Assembly: GCF_023111095.1 (NCBI RefSeq)
Contig: NZ_JALGYW010000010.1
Coordinates: 129,172 to 193,171 of the forward strand
Direction: 5' to 3'
Length of the DNA stretch: 64,000 nucleotides
Source of the DNA: Maribellus sp. YY47
GTDB taxonomy: Bacteria > Bacteroidota > Bacteroidia > Bacteroidales > Prolixibacteraceae
The translations under genes were made by a program, and so were the position numbers. The notes beneath the pieces are model-generated. The model searched no databases. It was not told where the DNA came from and saw nothing but the letters and a program-made list of their open reading frames with translations. This document shows positions 35,746 to 45,614 of this stretch, one piece after another (position 1 is the stretch's first letter; the number at the start of each line of letters is the position of its first letter).

Positions 35746-35778
35746 ATCATCTGTATTCGCTATATGTATTGATGAAAA

Positions 35779-37086
35779 TCAGCTTAGTTTCAAAACCAAG
35801 ATGGTATCGATTTCGTCTCTTTTTTCTTTTGGAATTGTGAGCAGTATTCCATCGTCTGTTTTCTTGAAATTCACTTTTTCGCCACCATCAAAATAAACGG
35901 CCGATTTAATTTTACCCGGTAACGCGGGAATCAGAAGGGTTTCGTCTTTCATTTCCAGTACGTGAATATACACATTGCCGTCTTTGCCAACTGTGGTGGC
36001 TCCCCATTCCTGCGGGCGAATCGGGCCTTTACGAGAGTCGTAAATGGTTTCACCGTATTTTTCAAGCCACTGACCCATCACCATTAAGGTATCAATATTT
36101 TCGGGTTGAATTTTGCCGTTGGGCATCGGGCCGGTGTTCAACAGGAAGTTGGCGCCAAAACCTGCTGCTTTTACCATGGTTTGAATGAGTGTTTTCGATG
36201 ACTTGTAATTTTGATCTTTCAGGTTAAAACCCCATGAACCGTTCATCGTTTCACACATTTCGAGCGGAAGCTCTGAAATGGTTCCGGTTTGGTTAAAGCC
36301 CATGGTATTTTCGCCCGGCAGATCGCGTTCGAACATCTGGAAATCTTCGCCCGGGATTGGGTCAATATGATGGTTGCTGCCGATTAAGGTACCGGGTTGC
36401 AGTTGGTGAATCAAAGAATAGGTTTTATCGAGGTGCCAGTTTTCATCTTTCTTGTCCCACATTCCGTCAAACCAGATTCCGCCAATCTCGCCGTAATTGG
36501 TCAGCAACTCCGAAAGTTGTGTATTCATGTATTCGATGTAGTTTTCCCAGTTTCCGCTTTCGGGTCGGCCGGTATAGTTCTGGCCGGTTCCGCCACGTGG
36601 AAAATAATCGGGGTGGTGCCAGTCGAGTTGCGAATGATAAAGGAAAAGCTTGATTCCCTGTTTGTCGCATTCCTCCTTCAGCATTTTCAGCACATCTTTT
36701 CCGTAAGGTGTGCGGTCCATAATATCGTAATTGCTGATTTTTGAGTCGTACATCGCAAAACCATCGTGGTGTTTGCTGGTGATGGTAATGTATTTCATTC
36801 CGGCTTTTTTGACCATCGATACCCATTCCGCCGGATTAAAATCGACCGGATAGAAGAACGCGGGCAGCTTTTCGTATTGGTGGACGGGGATTTGTTGCTG
36901 GTTCATTACCCATTCGCCATCACCCAAAATGGAATAAACGCCCCAGTGAATAAACAAACCGAATTTGGCATTCTGAAACCATTCCCGGTTTTCGAGATTT
37001 TTTTCGCTGGGCTGGTAGCCGGATTGCGCGAATAAAACGCTTCCTGAAATCAGAAGTAACAGGAGTAAGCTGCTTAATTTTTTCAT
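35779..37086 (-). CDS. GH29 alpha-L-fucosidase, secreted
   Basis: The 435-aa product has a signal peptide (MKKLSSLLLLLLISGSVLFA). The GH29 catalytic barrel includes FGLFIHWGVYS (about 42-52), TSKHHDGFAMYDS (about 103-115) and GGIWFDGMW with the nucleophile Asp207. It lacks the C-terminal discoidin or beta-sandwich carbohydrate-binding modules seen in longer members, and only a short beta domain follows residue 340. It would release terminal L-fucose from glycans in the periplasm. No other polysaccharide-utilisation genes (susC/susD) are adjacent. An EamA transporter lies 132 bp upstream on the same strand. Confidence 0.92.
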   Translation of the reverse strand: MKKLSSLLLLLLISGSVLFAQSGYQPSEKNLENREWFQNAKFGLFIHWGVYSILGDGEWVMNQQQIPVHQYEKLPAFFYPVDFNPAEWVSMVKKAGMKYITITSKHHDGFAMYDSKISNYDIMDRTPYGKDVLKMLKEECDKQGIKLFLYHSQLDWHHPDYFPRGGTGQNYTGRPESGNWENYIEYMNTQLSELLTNYGEIGGIWFDGMWDKKDENWHLDKTYSLIHQLQPGTLIGSNHHIDPIPGEDFQMFERDLPGENTMGFNQTGTISELPLEMCETMNGSWGFNLKDQNYKSSKTLIQTMVKAAGFGANFLLNTGPMPNGKIQPENIDTLMVMGQWLEKYGETIYDSRKGPIRPQEWGATTVGKDGNVYIHVLEMKDETLLIPALPGKIKSAVYFDGGEKVNFKKTDDGILLTIPKEKRDEIDTILVLKLS

Positions 37087-37138
37087 GTGAATTAATTTGA
37101 TTTAGGTGAAAAATATTGCACCAAAATACAAATTATTG

Positions 37139-37168
37139 CCTTGCCATAAAATATGTTGCGTGGCAAGG
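37139..37168. promoter_or_regulatory. 8-bp inverted repeat in the fucosidase upstream region
   Basis: CCTTGCCA (37139-37146) is matched by TGGCAAGG (37161-37168), 53-82 bp before the fucosidase start codon. Its place suggests an operator or a transcript hairpin. No regulator gene is adjacent. Confidence 0.35.
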
Positions 37169-37217
37169 ACAGGGTCAGGACAGTTAAATAAAAGGCTTGA
37201 ACTTAAGGGGGCGGAAA

Positions 37218-38120
37218 TCACCGCGAACCGTAACTAATGATCAGTATTCCCAAAAGTATTCCGAACAGGTAAATTCCTTTTCGCTTGATGTTGTGTTCAC
37301 GGAAAAGAATGGCTCCCACTGAAAAAGCTACAACTACACCACCGCGGCGCAACGCGGAAACAATGGAAATCATCGAATCGGGGATACTTAGGGCATAGAA
37401 ATACATGTAATCGGCAAACAACAGGAAAATGGCAATCAGCGGAATGCTCCAGCGCCACTCGAACGGAGGGCGTTCCTGTTTGGGGTTTCGCCAGCGAAAC
37501 AGGGCGATAGCGGGTAACATGACTACCACCTGGTAAAACGAAAACCACGATTGAACCGCCAAACGGTCGATGCGGCGAAGGATGTATTTGTCGAACAAAC
37601 CGCTGGCAGCGCCCAAAAGCGTAGCGGCAATGATGCAAAATATCCAAATGTTTCGTTTGAAATTGATTCCCTCGAGTTTTCCTGCCGTAGAAAGCAGGTA
37701 AAAGAAAACGAGTGTAATGGCAACACCCATCCATTGAAGAAGGTTGAGGTGTTCCTGAAAAATTAGGATGGCTCCGATCAAGGTCCAGATGGGGCCGGTG
37801 GCCCGAATGGGAGAGATGATGGTAATGGGCAGATGTTTCATCGCATGGAACGCAAAAATCCAACTGCCGACCACGATCACCGATTTTATAAAGATGAGCA
37901 GATGCTCGTGCGCGTTTACCGGCGGAACGTACATTTGGATGGATTGAAAAAAATCGGGAAAGAAAACCGATCCACCAACAAAAGGGGCAACGGTAACAGC
38001 TGCCGTAATGGTGGACAGAAAAAGCACCGGCAAAACCGCGTTCCCGTTTAACGAGAGTTTTTTAAGTACGTCGTACAGGCCCAGTAATACCGCCGAGATT
38101 AGTGCAAGCGCAACCCACAT
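37218..38120 (-). CDS. EamA/DMT-family transporter
   Basis: The 300-aa protein has ten predicted membrane helices in two EamA halves: the first begins MWVALALISAVLLGLYDVLK and contains PITIISPIRATGPIWTLIGA, and the second carries SIVSALRRGGVVVAFSVGA and a C-terminal IYLFGILLGILIISYG. It is likely a drug/metabolite exporter or sugar carrier. The position before the fucosidase gene is weak evidence for a link. The substrate is unknown. Confidence 0.85.
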   Translation of the reverse strand: MWVALALISAVLLGLYDVLKKLSLNGNAVLPVLFLSTITAAVTVAPFVGGSVFFPDFFQSIQMYVPPVNAHEHLLIFIKSVIVVGSWIFAFHAMKHLPITIISPIRATGPIWTLIGAILIFQEHLNLLQWMGVAITLVFFYLLSTAGKLEGINFKRNIWIFCIIAATLLGAASGLFDKYILRRIDRLAVQSWFSFYQVVVMLPAIALFRWRNPKQERPPFEWRWSIPLIAIFLLFADYMYFYALSIPDSMISIVSALRRGGVVVAFSVGAILFREHNIKRKGIYLFGILLGILIISYGSR

Positions 38121-38680
38121 GTGTCGAATTTTTGCGCAAAGCTATCGATGTTCCGGCGAACGTATTCCTTCGTTGGCAAAATGAAACCAAAGCTTAATCT
38201 TTACATAAGAAGTGAATCGGGTGCACGAGAGATTTTCTTTTTGTGTCAGAATAAAAGAAATAGAAAAAACTCGGCAAACCTCTGTGAAAGACTTCGTGTT
38301 CTCTGTGGTTAAAGATCAAGGAAACCACAGAGCACCACAGAGAAAAAAACACAGAGTACCACAGAGATATAGCAGTGAAGGAAATTTGGCATGCCCCCAG
38401 TAAGTATGGAGAGTGTTAAGTGCTCAGGATTTCAATGTTTTTAAAGAAGAAGCCGGAACGTATTCTGCTCCGGCTTTCAGCTTTCTCTCAAGTATTTTTT
38501 TTTCGCGCTGATTGCGCTGATTCCCGCAAATTATTTTCTGCGTAAATCTGCGTTATCTGCGAGCCGCTAAATTCCGCTTGCGGAATTAAAGTATAAGTCA
38601 GACTAATTCGAGAATGAATAACAATAGTGTTTTTACATGTAATTCACATTCACTGGGCTTGTCTGAGCGTGGTTGTTTAC
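38121..38680. other. 560-bp gene-free region with CACAGAG and CGCAGAT-type repeats
   Basis: A perfect hairpin CTCTGTGGTT/AACCACAGAG occupies 38301-38332, and further CACAGAG words continue to about 38366. A second cluster at about 38500-38560 repeats TCTGCG words, and AATTCCGC/GCGGAATT (38570-38587) forms a short palindrome. No coding frame is convincing. Similar CACAGAG words recur at 41033-41074. Confidence 0.55.
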
Positions 38681-39331
38681 TTATTTTATCGGAGATATTT
38701 TGATGTTCCTGAAGTAGATATTTGCGTCTCCGTGTTTTCCCTGAAACCCGATGTAGCCTTTGGTGGGGAGTTCCGCAAATGGTTTCGGCAGCCACGAAGG
38801 GATGTCTGTTCCGTCAGGATTTTTGGTACCGCTGGTCCAAAGTGCCATGTCCATGTCGGCAGAAACCTGCCCGTTCAGGGTAACCGTGATGTGCTGCCCT
38901 TCGCACCGGATGTTCATATGGTTCCATTCTCCGGTCGGCTTCACCGATGAGGAAGTTGGTCCCAGGTGACCAAATATTCCGCCACACATAAAAATGGGTT
39001 TTAAGCCTTCGTCGCCAAAATGCTGATCGTCGCTGATTTGTATTTCCACCGAATTGGGAATCCAGTCTTCGCGGTTGGTGCAATATACGATCACCCCGCT
39101 GTTTGTTCCTTTTTCATTTTTAAATTCCAGATCGAGCTCAAAGTTTTCATATTCCGCGTTTGTGAATAAAGAAGCGTCTTCTGATGCGGTGAGAACATCT
39201 CCCTGGAAAGACCATGCGCCGTTAACATTGAGTGCATTTGAAAGATCGTCGCTGAACAGGGGTTGCCATTTGGGCTGGCAACTGCAGAGCAGGCCCAGCA
39301 TAAATACTGCTAAAATACTTTTGGTTTGCAT
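38681..39331 (-). CDS. DUF1080 (3-keto-disaccharide hydrolase family) lipoprotein
   Basis: The 216-aa protein has a lipoprotein signal ending CSC near residue 17. Its jelly-roll domain contains WQPLFSDDLSNALNVNG, FELDLEFKNEKGTNSGV and PKPFAELPTKGYIGFQGKHG, the standard ends of the DUF1080 fold. Family members bind or hydrolyse sugar derivatives, including 3-keto-glycosides. Exported location suggests glycan processing. No neighbour strengthens a specific substrate. Confidence 0.85.
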   Translation of the reverse strand: MQTKSILAVFMLGLLCSCQPKWQPLFSDDLSNALNVNGAWSFQGDVLTASEDASLFTNAEYENFELDLEFKNEKGTNSGVIVYCTNREDWIPNSVEIQISDDQHFGDEGLKPIFMCGGIFGHLGPTSSSVKPTGEWNHMNIRCEGQHITVTLNGQVSADMDMALWTSGTKNPDGTDIPSWLPKPFAELPTKGYIGFQGKHGDANIYFRNIKISPIK

Positions 39332-39660
39332 ACTTCGTCGGTTTAATTATTAGTTGACAGAACTTTACCACGGTCGTGGCTAACCAAATATAAAGGGAAT
39401 TTACCTATATGGCAAATGAGGTGGCTATTCTTGCCTGAATTCACTTTTACGTTGGTCTTGTTTGCTTTTTACTTGTTTGTGAATGTATGAAACTAATCAT
39501 TCACTCGATATTCGAATAAAGTGATAGGGGCTTTGCCCCATATCCCACTTCATTTTTTGGCTTTACTATGCAAAATTGTCCGTTCTTTACTTAGGCGATT
39601 TGGCAGAGAAGGCTGTTCGATGGGGAAACGTTTTTTAGCAGCAGAGCTCCGCCTACAGGA

Positions 39661-39831
39661 AAATGCGTTAAAAATCAAAAGGCATGTAGCGTTAAAAAGA
39701 AAAGCTGTTTGAATCCCGATGCTAAAATCGGGATGAGTTTCTTTTCTTTTCGCGGAGTGAATTTGATTTTAGCAATTTTCCTGTCAGCGGCGGCTTTTTT
39801 GAATACTTTTTCAGCTGAAGGAAAAAGTATT
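39661..39831 (+). repeat. Structured dispersed element (family with GTCAGCGGCGGC core), copy 1
   Basis: The conserved linkers are GCGTTAAAAAGAAAAGCTGT, TTTCTTTTCTTTTCGCGGAG and TTAGCAATTTTC followed by TGTCAGCGGCGGC. Two hairpins are inserted between them: ATCCCGAT/ATCGGGAT (39713-39734) and AATACTTTTTC/GAAAAAGTATT (39802-39831). The reverse-oriented copy at 63328-63511 keeps the linkers but has different self-complementary arms at both hairpins. The rest of 39332-39920 has no gene. Confidence 0.75.
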
Positions 39832-39920
39832 TTCCGTCTGGAAAGACAAATATTATGGTAGGTGTGTCATATTGCTACCGGAAAGGTGAAATCGTAAACG
39901 GACTGATAAAATAAAGAGTT

Positions 39921-40994
39921 TCATTGCAGTACTAAACTTCTGATTTTATTCCGGTCGAGTTTGAAGGATGCATTACGCGGCAGTTCTTCTACAAAGAAAA
40001 TTTCTTTCGGCAGATGATGTTTGGGCAGGGTTCCTTTCAATTCCTCTAAAATACCTGACTGCGCAGCTGTTTTATCTTTTTTCTCCAGTACCAGTACCAG
40101 CCTCGATCCCAGTTTGGCATCGGGAATTCCGATAAAAGCGCCGCTTAAACCGGTTATTTTTGAAAGGAGCGCTTCCAGTTCTTCGGGTACAATCTTAACC
40201 CCACCCGAATTGATGAGGTTATCAAAGCGTCCCAGCCATCGGAAAGTGCAGGAATCGATAAACTCAACAAGGTCGTTGGTAACGATTGGATTTTCGAGGT
40301 AGTCGGCATGAATCACCAGGCAGCTTCGTTCATCCACCTCAAACTGAGCTCCCGGGATCGCGGTAAAAAACTTGCTTTTATCCGGACCGTTTACCCTGCG
40401 CAAAGCTACGTGCGAAGAGGTTTCTGCCATGCCGTAAGTGGCATAAATGGCGTTGGGAAGCTGACTCAAACTCCTTTCCAGTTCGGTGTTTATTTCGCCG
40501 CCGCCAATGATAAGCCGTTCTATTTTTTCGAGTGAATTTCCGGAGTTAAGCAGATTAAAAACCTGCAGGGGAACCAGGGCGGTGAATCCGATTTTTTCGA
40601 ACGGACTTAAATCGGGAGTACCCTTCGGATCGGCCAGTAAGAGGTTCATCCCGCTTTCAAAGGCGCGAACGATCATCATTTTCCCGGCGATGTAGTCAAC
40701 GGGTAAGCAAAGCAATCCGGTCTGTTCGGATGTGATTCCCAAAATTTCACAGGTTTTTCGGGCCGATGCCGTCATTACTTCTTTGGGAAGATGAAACTCT
40801 TTTTTTTGCCCGGTTGTTCCCGAAGATGTTTGAACAATGAAGGGAGCATCGCTGGTCCAGTCGAGGATGAAAGAATAAATCTTCTTTTCCCATTCCTGAA
40901 TCATGGCGTCTTGCAGCTGAAAATGGCAGTATTGCTCCAGCTCTTCGCCAACCAGCTGCCGACCATCAATTGTTATTTCAATTTCTTCCTTCAA
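39921..40994 (-). CDS. menE: o-Succinylbenzoate-CoA ligase
   Basis: The 357-aa ANL-family enzyme is shorter than the 450-490 aa proteobacterial MenE because the N-terminal domain is reduced, as is common in Bacteroidota. Motifs visible are TSSGTTGQKKEFHLP (phosphate loop), ATYGMAETSSHVALRRVN (A5) and GRFDNLINSGGVKIVPEELE (A8). It activates o-succinylbenzoate with CoA in menaquinone synthesis. It is the last gene of the men operon, separated from menC by 164 bp holding a CACAGAG repeat. Confidence 0.9.
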   Translation of the reverse strand: MKEEIEITIDGRQLVGEELEQYCHFQLQDAMIQEWEKKIYSFILDWTSDAPFIVQTSSGTTGQKKEFHLPKEVMTASARKTCEILGITSEQTGLLCLPVDYIAGKMMIVRAFESGMNLLLADPKGTPDLSPFEKIGFTALVPLQVFNLLNSGNSLEKIERLIIGGGEINTELERSLSQLPNAIYATYGMAETSSHVALRRVNGPDKSKFFTAIPGAQFEVDERSCLVIHADYLENPIVTNDLVEFIDSCTFRWLGRFDNLINSGGVKIVPEELEALLSKITGLSGAFIGIPDAKLGSRLVLVLEKKDKTAAQSGILEELKGTLPKHHLPKEIFFVEELPRNASFKLDRNKIRSLVLQ

Positions 40995-41032
40995 ATCAGC
41001 TTATTCTTTCAATTCTTCGCTTTACAAACTTT

Positions 41033-41074
41033 TTACCACAGAAAACACAGAGAAGGCACAGAGGACCACGGTGT
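41033..41074. repeat. CACAGAG repeat between menC and menE
   Basis: The sequence runs ACCACAGAAAACACAGAGAA with further GGCACAGAGGACCACGG, the same words as at 38301-38366. It lies inside the operon, in the only long gap between men genes. Confidence 0.55.
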
Positions 41075-41158
41075 TCATTTATTAAATCATTTAAGCATTT
41101 CTGCATTTACGCATTTGATCCAACGACGCATAGTATGCTGTAACTCGACCTCATTCCT

Positions 41159-42214
41159 TCAATCCTTCAGTCCTTCTAACCTCCAATGTTGCTCCGGAGA
41201 ATAGGAAAGCCGTTCTCCCTGCAAATTTAAAGGCGATTCGATGTTGTTTCCAAACAAGGCCCCGGTACTCAGACCGTGCGGCATATCTTTTTTCAGGGTG
41301 TAGGTCCACTGCGCAATGGCGTTTAGTCCGATGTTGGTTTCCAGCGCTGAAGTGATCCACCAACCTATATTTCGCTGGTCAGCTGCTTTGATCCATTCTT
41401 CACTGAGCTCAGTTCCTCCCAGTAGTCCCGGTTTCAGAATGATGTATTGTGGCTGGATTTCGTTTAGTAACTGTTCTTTTTTCTCCATCTGAAAAACACC
41501 CAAAAGTTCCTCGTCCAATGCAATCGGGATGGGTGTTTCGGCACAGAGCTTTGCCATTTCTTCGGTTTGTTTCTGCCGGATGGGTTGTTCAATGCTGTGA
41601 ACGGTTAAATCTGACAACCGTTTTAATTTCTCGGGCGCTTCTGCCGGTGAAAAGGCTCCGTTGGCATCCAGCCTGATTTCCAAATCAGTTGCAGGGTATC
41701 GTTTGCGAAGTTGAGTCAGTACTTCGAATTCATCCTCAAAGCCGATGGCTCCGATCTTCATTTTCACACAGCTAAAACCCTGTGAAAGCTTTTGATCGAT
41801 CTGATTTTCCATATCGCGGCGGTCACCCATCCAGATGAGTCCGTTGATACGTATAAAATCTTCACCTCGTGTAAATGCCGATGGGAAAAGCAGTTTTGAA
41901 CCGTTTGCCTGCAGATCTTTTTGTGCCGTTTCCAGCGCAAATTGGATGGATGGAAACTCCAAAAGGGGAGTGGCAAAATCAAACGTTCCCCGGTTGATTG
42001 AATCTACCACTGTTTTCAGTGTCGGCTCAAAATCCTCGCGGTCGTCGATGCTTAATCCGGGAAATAAAGAGCACTCGCCGATCCCTTTTACCTGTGGCTG
42101 GTCTTCATCAAACAACAAAATAAACCAGACATTCTTTTGCGTGTAAGTGCCTCGCGAAGTGGTTGCCGGTCGCCGGTAAATAAATTCTTTGTATCTGAGT
42201 TCAGCTTTGAGCAT
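41159..42214 (-). CDS. menC: o-Succinylbenzoate synthase
   Basis: The 351-aa enolase-superfamily enzyme dehydrates SHCHC to o-succinylbenzoate. Catalytic features are CVKMKIG (KxK with the base Lys), LDANGAFSPAEAPEKL with the first metal Asp, VHSIEQPI with the second ligand Glu, IALDEEL with the third, and a C-terminal YIILKPGLLGGTE with the second Lys. The stop overlaps nothing; the start codon shares one base with the menA stop (ATG at 42214). Confidence 0.92.
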   Translation of the reverse strand: MLKAELRYKEFIYRRPATTSRGTYTQKNVWFILLFDEDQPQVKGIGECSLFPGLSIDDREDFEPTLKTVVDSINRGTFDFATPLLEFPSIQFALETAQKDLQANGSKLLFPSAFTRGEDFIRINGLIWMGDRRDMENQIDQKLSQGFSCVKMKIGAIGFEDEFEVLTQLRKRYPATDLEIRLDANGAFSPAEAPEKLKRLSDLTVHSIEQPIRQKQTEEMAKLCAETPIPIALDEELLGVFQMEKKEQLLNEIQPQYIILKPGLLGGTELSEEWIKAADQRNIGWWITSALETNIGLNAIAQWTYTLKKDMPHGLSTGALFGNNIESPLNLQGERLSYSPEQHWRLEGLKD

Positions 42215-43107
42215 TACAACACCATTGCAAGTCCGAAAACGATGGAGAAAAGAAAAGTACTCAGCGACAACTTTTTAAGTTCGCTGTTTAATGCCTGTGG
42301 CTCTGAGTTCCCGGCTACAACGGCCAGGTTCCAGAAAAATAGCGGAACGGTAAGCAGGAAAAGCCACTGTATCGCCGAGTTGTAAAAGTGTAACGTATAA
42401 ATCACACTCAGAATGATAGCTACCACGATCAATGCAAAGTGATAAGCTTTAGCCCTTTTTTGTCCGAGGCGAACCACCAACGTATGTTTTCCACTTTCCG
42501 AATCGTTTTCGATATCGCGCATGTTGTTCAGGTTTAAAACCCCCGAACTAAAGAGGCCGATCGTGGAAGCGGGCAATAAAATCCATGCTGAAAACTCGTG
42601 TGTGTGCAGGTAGTAAGTTCCCACAACGCCGATCAATCCAAAAAAGATAAATACGAAGAGATCGCCAAAACCGGCGTATCCGTAGGGATTTTTCCCAACG
42701 GTATATTTGATGGCGGCAATAATGGAAGCGATCCCAAACACGTAAAACAATATGATTTGCGTGATGTCTTTCAAACCCAGAAAAATCAACAGAGAACCGG
42801 AAACCAGCGAAAGAAATGCAAAAACGCCAATGGCTATGCGCATTTCCTTCCGGCTTACTTTACCGGATTGTGTTGCCCGTTGCGGCCCCAGGCGGTTTTC
42901 GTTGTCCACCCCATTAACGGTGTCGCCGTAGTCGTTGGCCAGGTTCGATAAAATTTGCAAAAACAGCGTGGTTGACACGGTCAGCACAAAAATAATCCAC
43001 CTGAATTTATCCTGCGACAAAGCCAGCAAACTCCCCAACACCGAGCACGAAAGCGCCAGCGGGAGGGTTCGCAAACGAAATGCACTGATCCAGACACGTA
43101 ATTTCAC
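42214..43107 (-). CDS. menA: 1,4-dihydroxy-2-naphthoate polyprenyltransferase
   Basis: The 297-aa UbiA-family enzyme has about nine membrane helices. The first Asp-rich motif is NLANDYGDTVNGVDNENR and the second is NNMRDIENDSESGKHT; both bind the prenyl diphosphate through Mg2+. It attaches the isoprenoid tail to DHNA, giving demethylmenaquinone. It lies 5 bp after menB. Confidence 0.94.
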   Translation of the reverse strand: MKLRVWISAFRLRTLPLALSCSVLGSLLALSQDKFRWIIFVLTVSTTLFLQILSNLANDYGDTVNGVDNENRLGPQRATQSGKVSRKEMRIAIGVFAFLSLVSGSLLIFLGLKDITQIILFYVFGIASIIAAIKYTVGKNPYGYAGFGDLFVFIFFGLIGVVGTYYLHTHEFSAWILLPASTIGLFSSGVLNLNNMRDIENDSESGKHTLVVRLGQKRAKAYHFALIVVAIILSVIYTLHFYNSAIQWLFLLTVPLFFWNLAVVAGNSEPQALNSELKKLSLSTFLFSIVFGLAMVL

Positions 43108-43112
43108 GGGCG

Positions 43113-43934
43113 TTATGGCATTTTAGGATATTTCGAAAAATCGGGTTTGCGTTTTTCCAGGAATGCTTTTTTCCCTTCCTGCGCTTCTTCGGTCATGTAG
43201 TACAACATGGTGGCGTTTCCGGCTAACTCCTGAATTCCGGCCTGACCATCGAGTTCGGCATTCAACCCGGCTTTGATCATGCGAAGTGCCAGCGGACTGT
43301 GTTGCATGATGCGTTGTGCCCAGCGAACGGTTTCGTTTTCGAGTTCCTCAAAAGGAACCACTTTGTTAACAAGACCCATTTCAAGCGCTTCCTGTGCCGA
43401 ATACTGTTCGCAAAGGAACCAGATCTCCCGGGCTTTTTTCTGACCGACCACCCGAGCGAGGTACGACGAGCCAAAACCGGCATCGAAGCTGCCCACTTTT
43501 GGCCCGGTTTGCCCGAAAATGGCGTTTTCAGATGCGATCGATAAATCGCAAACCACATGCAGCACGTGGCCGCCACCGATCGCATAACCGTTCACCATGG
43601 CAATTACCGGCTTGGGAATGGACCGAATGAGTTTCTGAAGGTCCAGAACGTTCAAACGCGGAACACCGTCTTTCCCGATGTACCCGGCAGTACTTTTTAC
43701 ATTCTGGTCGCCACCGCTGCAAAAAGCTTTGTCGCCTTCGCCGGTGAATACCACTACCGAAATGTCCTGACTTTCGCGGCAAATTACCATGGCTTCACAC
43801 ATTTCACGCGTTGTGTCGGGTGTAAAAGCGTTGCGGTAACGCGGACGGTTAATGGTTATTTTGGCAATGCCTTCCCAGTATTCAAACTTGATTTCTTCAA
43901 ATTCCCTGATGGTTTCCCAATTTCTTGTTGTCAT
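43113..43934 (-). CDS. menB: 1,4-dihydroxy-2-naphthoyl-CoA synthase
   Basis: The 273-aa crotonase-fold enzyme cyclises o-succinylbenzoyl-CoA. Its motifs are [73 protein letters not shown], and the C-terminal DFSKYPKMP tail. All match MenB rather than generic enoyl-CoA hydratases. It lies 15 bp after menD. Confidence 0.95.
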   Translation of the reverse strand: MTTRNWETIREFEEIKFEYWEGIAKITINRPRYRNAFTPDTTREMCEAMVICRESQDISVVVFTGEGDKAFCSGGDQNVKSTAGYIGKDGVPRLNVLDLQKLIRSIPKPVIAMVNGYAIGGGHVLHVVCDLSIASENAIFGQTGPKVGSFDAGFGSSYLARVVGQKKAREIWFLCEQYSAQEALEMGLVNKVVPFEELENETVRWAQRIMQHSPLALRMIKAGLNAELDGQAGIQELAGNATMLYYMTEEAQEGKKAFLEKRKPDFSKYPKMP

Positions 43935-43949
43935 ATCTGTGTAATGTTT

Positions 43950-45614
43950 TTAGCTGTTATTCTTTCCAATAAGGCGAAAGAAGGCCTCTTTGTTTATATT
44001 CTGATCGGTTTTTATTTCAAGCAGGGCTGGCCTTTCTGAGTTTTCAAAGAAGGGTTTTAACTGCTTGCTTAATGATTCCGGATCGTCAGCACAAAAATAG
44101 TTCAAATGGAATGCTTCTGCCAATTTTTGCAGCTCCACGGGATGATGTGCGACAAAAAAATCGTTAAAAGCCGCTTGCGACGATGGTCCGGGAATTAATC
44201 CAAACAAGCCGCCGCCCTCGTTATTAAAAACAACGATTTTAAGATTACCCGGCAATTCGCGGTTCCAGAGTGCGTTGCTGTCGTACACAAAACTTAGGTC
44301 ACCCAAAATGGCGAATGTCGTTTGCTTGGTAGTCAATGCAGTTCCTACAGCAGAGGATAAACAACCATCGATGCCAGAAACACCGCGATTGGCATACTGA
44401 ATATGATTTTTTACTCCCGGTAAAAGTTGCGAATAGCGAATCACGCTACTGTTTCCCAGTTCCAGAATCGTTTCTTCCGGTAGATGGTTTAAAAGGATCT
44501 GTAATGCCGCAGGATCGGAAAACGATAAGCCGGAACTGATCTTCACAGCTTCTTCACAGGCATTTTTATAAGAATTCTGCCAGGTTTGTTTGAATTCACT
44601 ACTAGCTCCGGTTTGTATATTTTCTGCGAGTTGGGCGTAAACATCGGCAGCACTTATTTTGGCAAACTTATTTTGCTGCGTGAAGGTGTCCATTTCAAAT
44701 AGATCGACGCCAACGCGCCAGGTATTTTTGATCTTCCATTTCCGGATCAGTACTTTCAGCTGTTTGGAAACCACCTGACCACCCGCATAAATCAACAGTT
44801 CGGGTGCCGGCAGATTTTCTTTATCGCTGTGCCAGATCATCAACTCCGGCTGATCGATAATGGATTCACCGGAAAGGTTGGATATATTTTCTGCAACGAC
44901 CACCACCCGTTTGTCGCTGGCCAGTGCGTTAATGGCTTGCTGTAATTTCTTATTTGGAAAATCCTGACCGTGGATCAACAGAATGCTTTCCGCGTTATTC
45001 CACTGTTCTTTTAGTTCAGCAGGAATAGGCATCGGTTCTTCTGAATTTTCAAATGCATTGACCAGTGTTTCAGATGGTGCCGGAAATTCTCCGTAAAGCG
45101 GTTCGTCAAGCGGAACGTTAATATGAACCGGTCCACCCATCGTTTTGGCCAATTCGATAATTTCAGTAATATCGCGGTGGGTTTGCTGCAATGTTTCAGC
45201 CGTGTATTCTTCCGGAAGCGACAGGCTTTTCACAATGAAATTCCGGTACACCTCTTGTTGGCGAATCGTTTGATTGTCCTGCTGGTCGATCCATTTCGAA
45301 GGCCGATCGGCAGTGATCACCACCAACGGGATGCGCTGGTAGTAGGCTTCTGCAATGGCCGGACTGTAATTCAAAACCGCAGTTCCTGAAGTTGAGATAA
45401 TCACTACCGGTTTTTGCAGGTTACGCGCCATCCCCAGCCCCACATACGCTGCGCTTCGTTCATCCACAATGCTGTGGCAGCCTTTGCCAAAAGTGGCAAA
45501 AAACGCATTGGTAAGCGGTGCGTTCCGCGAGCCGGGTGAAATAATAATTTGTTCGATTCCGGCTTCTTTGCAAAGCACGCTTAAATCGGTAATATGCTGA
45601 TGACGCTGGATCAT
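43950..45614 (-). CDS. menD: SEPHCHC synthase (ThDP-dependent)
   Basis: The 554-aa enzyme condenses isochorismate with 2-oxoglutarate. The N-terminal ThDP-activating segment is IIISPGSRNAPLTNAFF. AYYQRIPLVVITADRP and GVSGIDGCLSSAVGTAL follow, and the ThDP/Mg-binding loop AILGDLSFVYDSNALWN then NNEGGGLFGLIPG lie near the C-terminus. It starts at the base right after the menF stop, which suggests coupled translation. Confidence 0.95.
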   Translation of the reverse strand: MIQRHQHITDLSVLCKEAGIEQIIISPGSRNAPLTNAFFATFGKGCHSIVDERSAAYVGLGMARNLQKPVVIISTSGTAVLNYSPAIAEAYYQRIPLVVITADRPSKWIDQQDNQTIRQQEVYRNFIVKSLSLPEEYTAETLQQTHRDITEIIELAKTMGGPVHINVPLDEPLYGEFPAPSETLVNAFENSEEPMPIPAELKEQWNNAESILLIHGQDFPNKKLQQAINALASDKRVVVVAENISNLSGESIIDQPELMIWHSDKENLPAPELLIYAGGQVVSKQLKVLIRKWKIKNTWRVGVDLFEMDTFTQQNKFAKISAADVYAQLAENIQTGASSEFKQTWQNSYKNACEEAVKISSGLSFSDPAALQILLNHLPEETILELGNSSVIRYSQLLPGVKNHIQYANRGVSGIDGCLSSAVGTALTTKQTTFAILGDLSFVYDSNALWNRELPGNLKIVVFNNEGGGLFGLIPGPSSQAAFNDFFVAHHPVELQKLAEAFHLNYFCADDPESLSKQLKPFFENSERPALLEIKTDQNINKEAFFRLIGKNNS

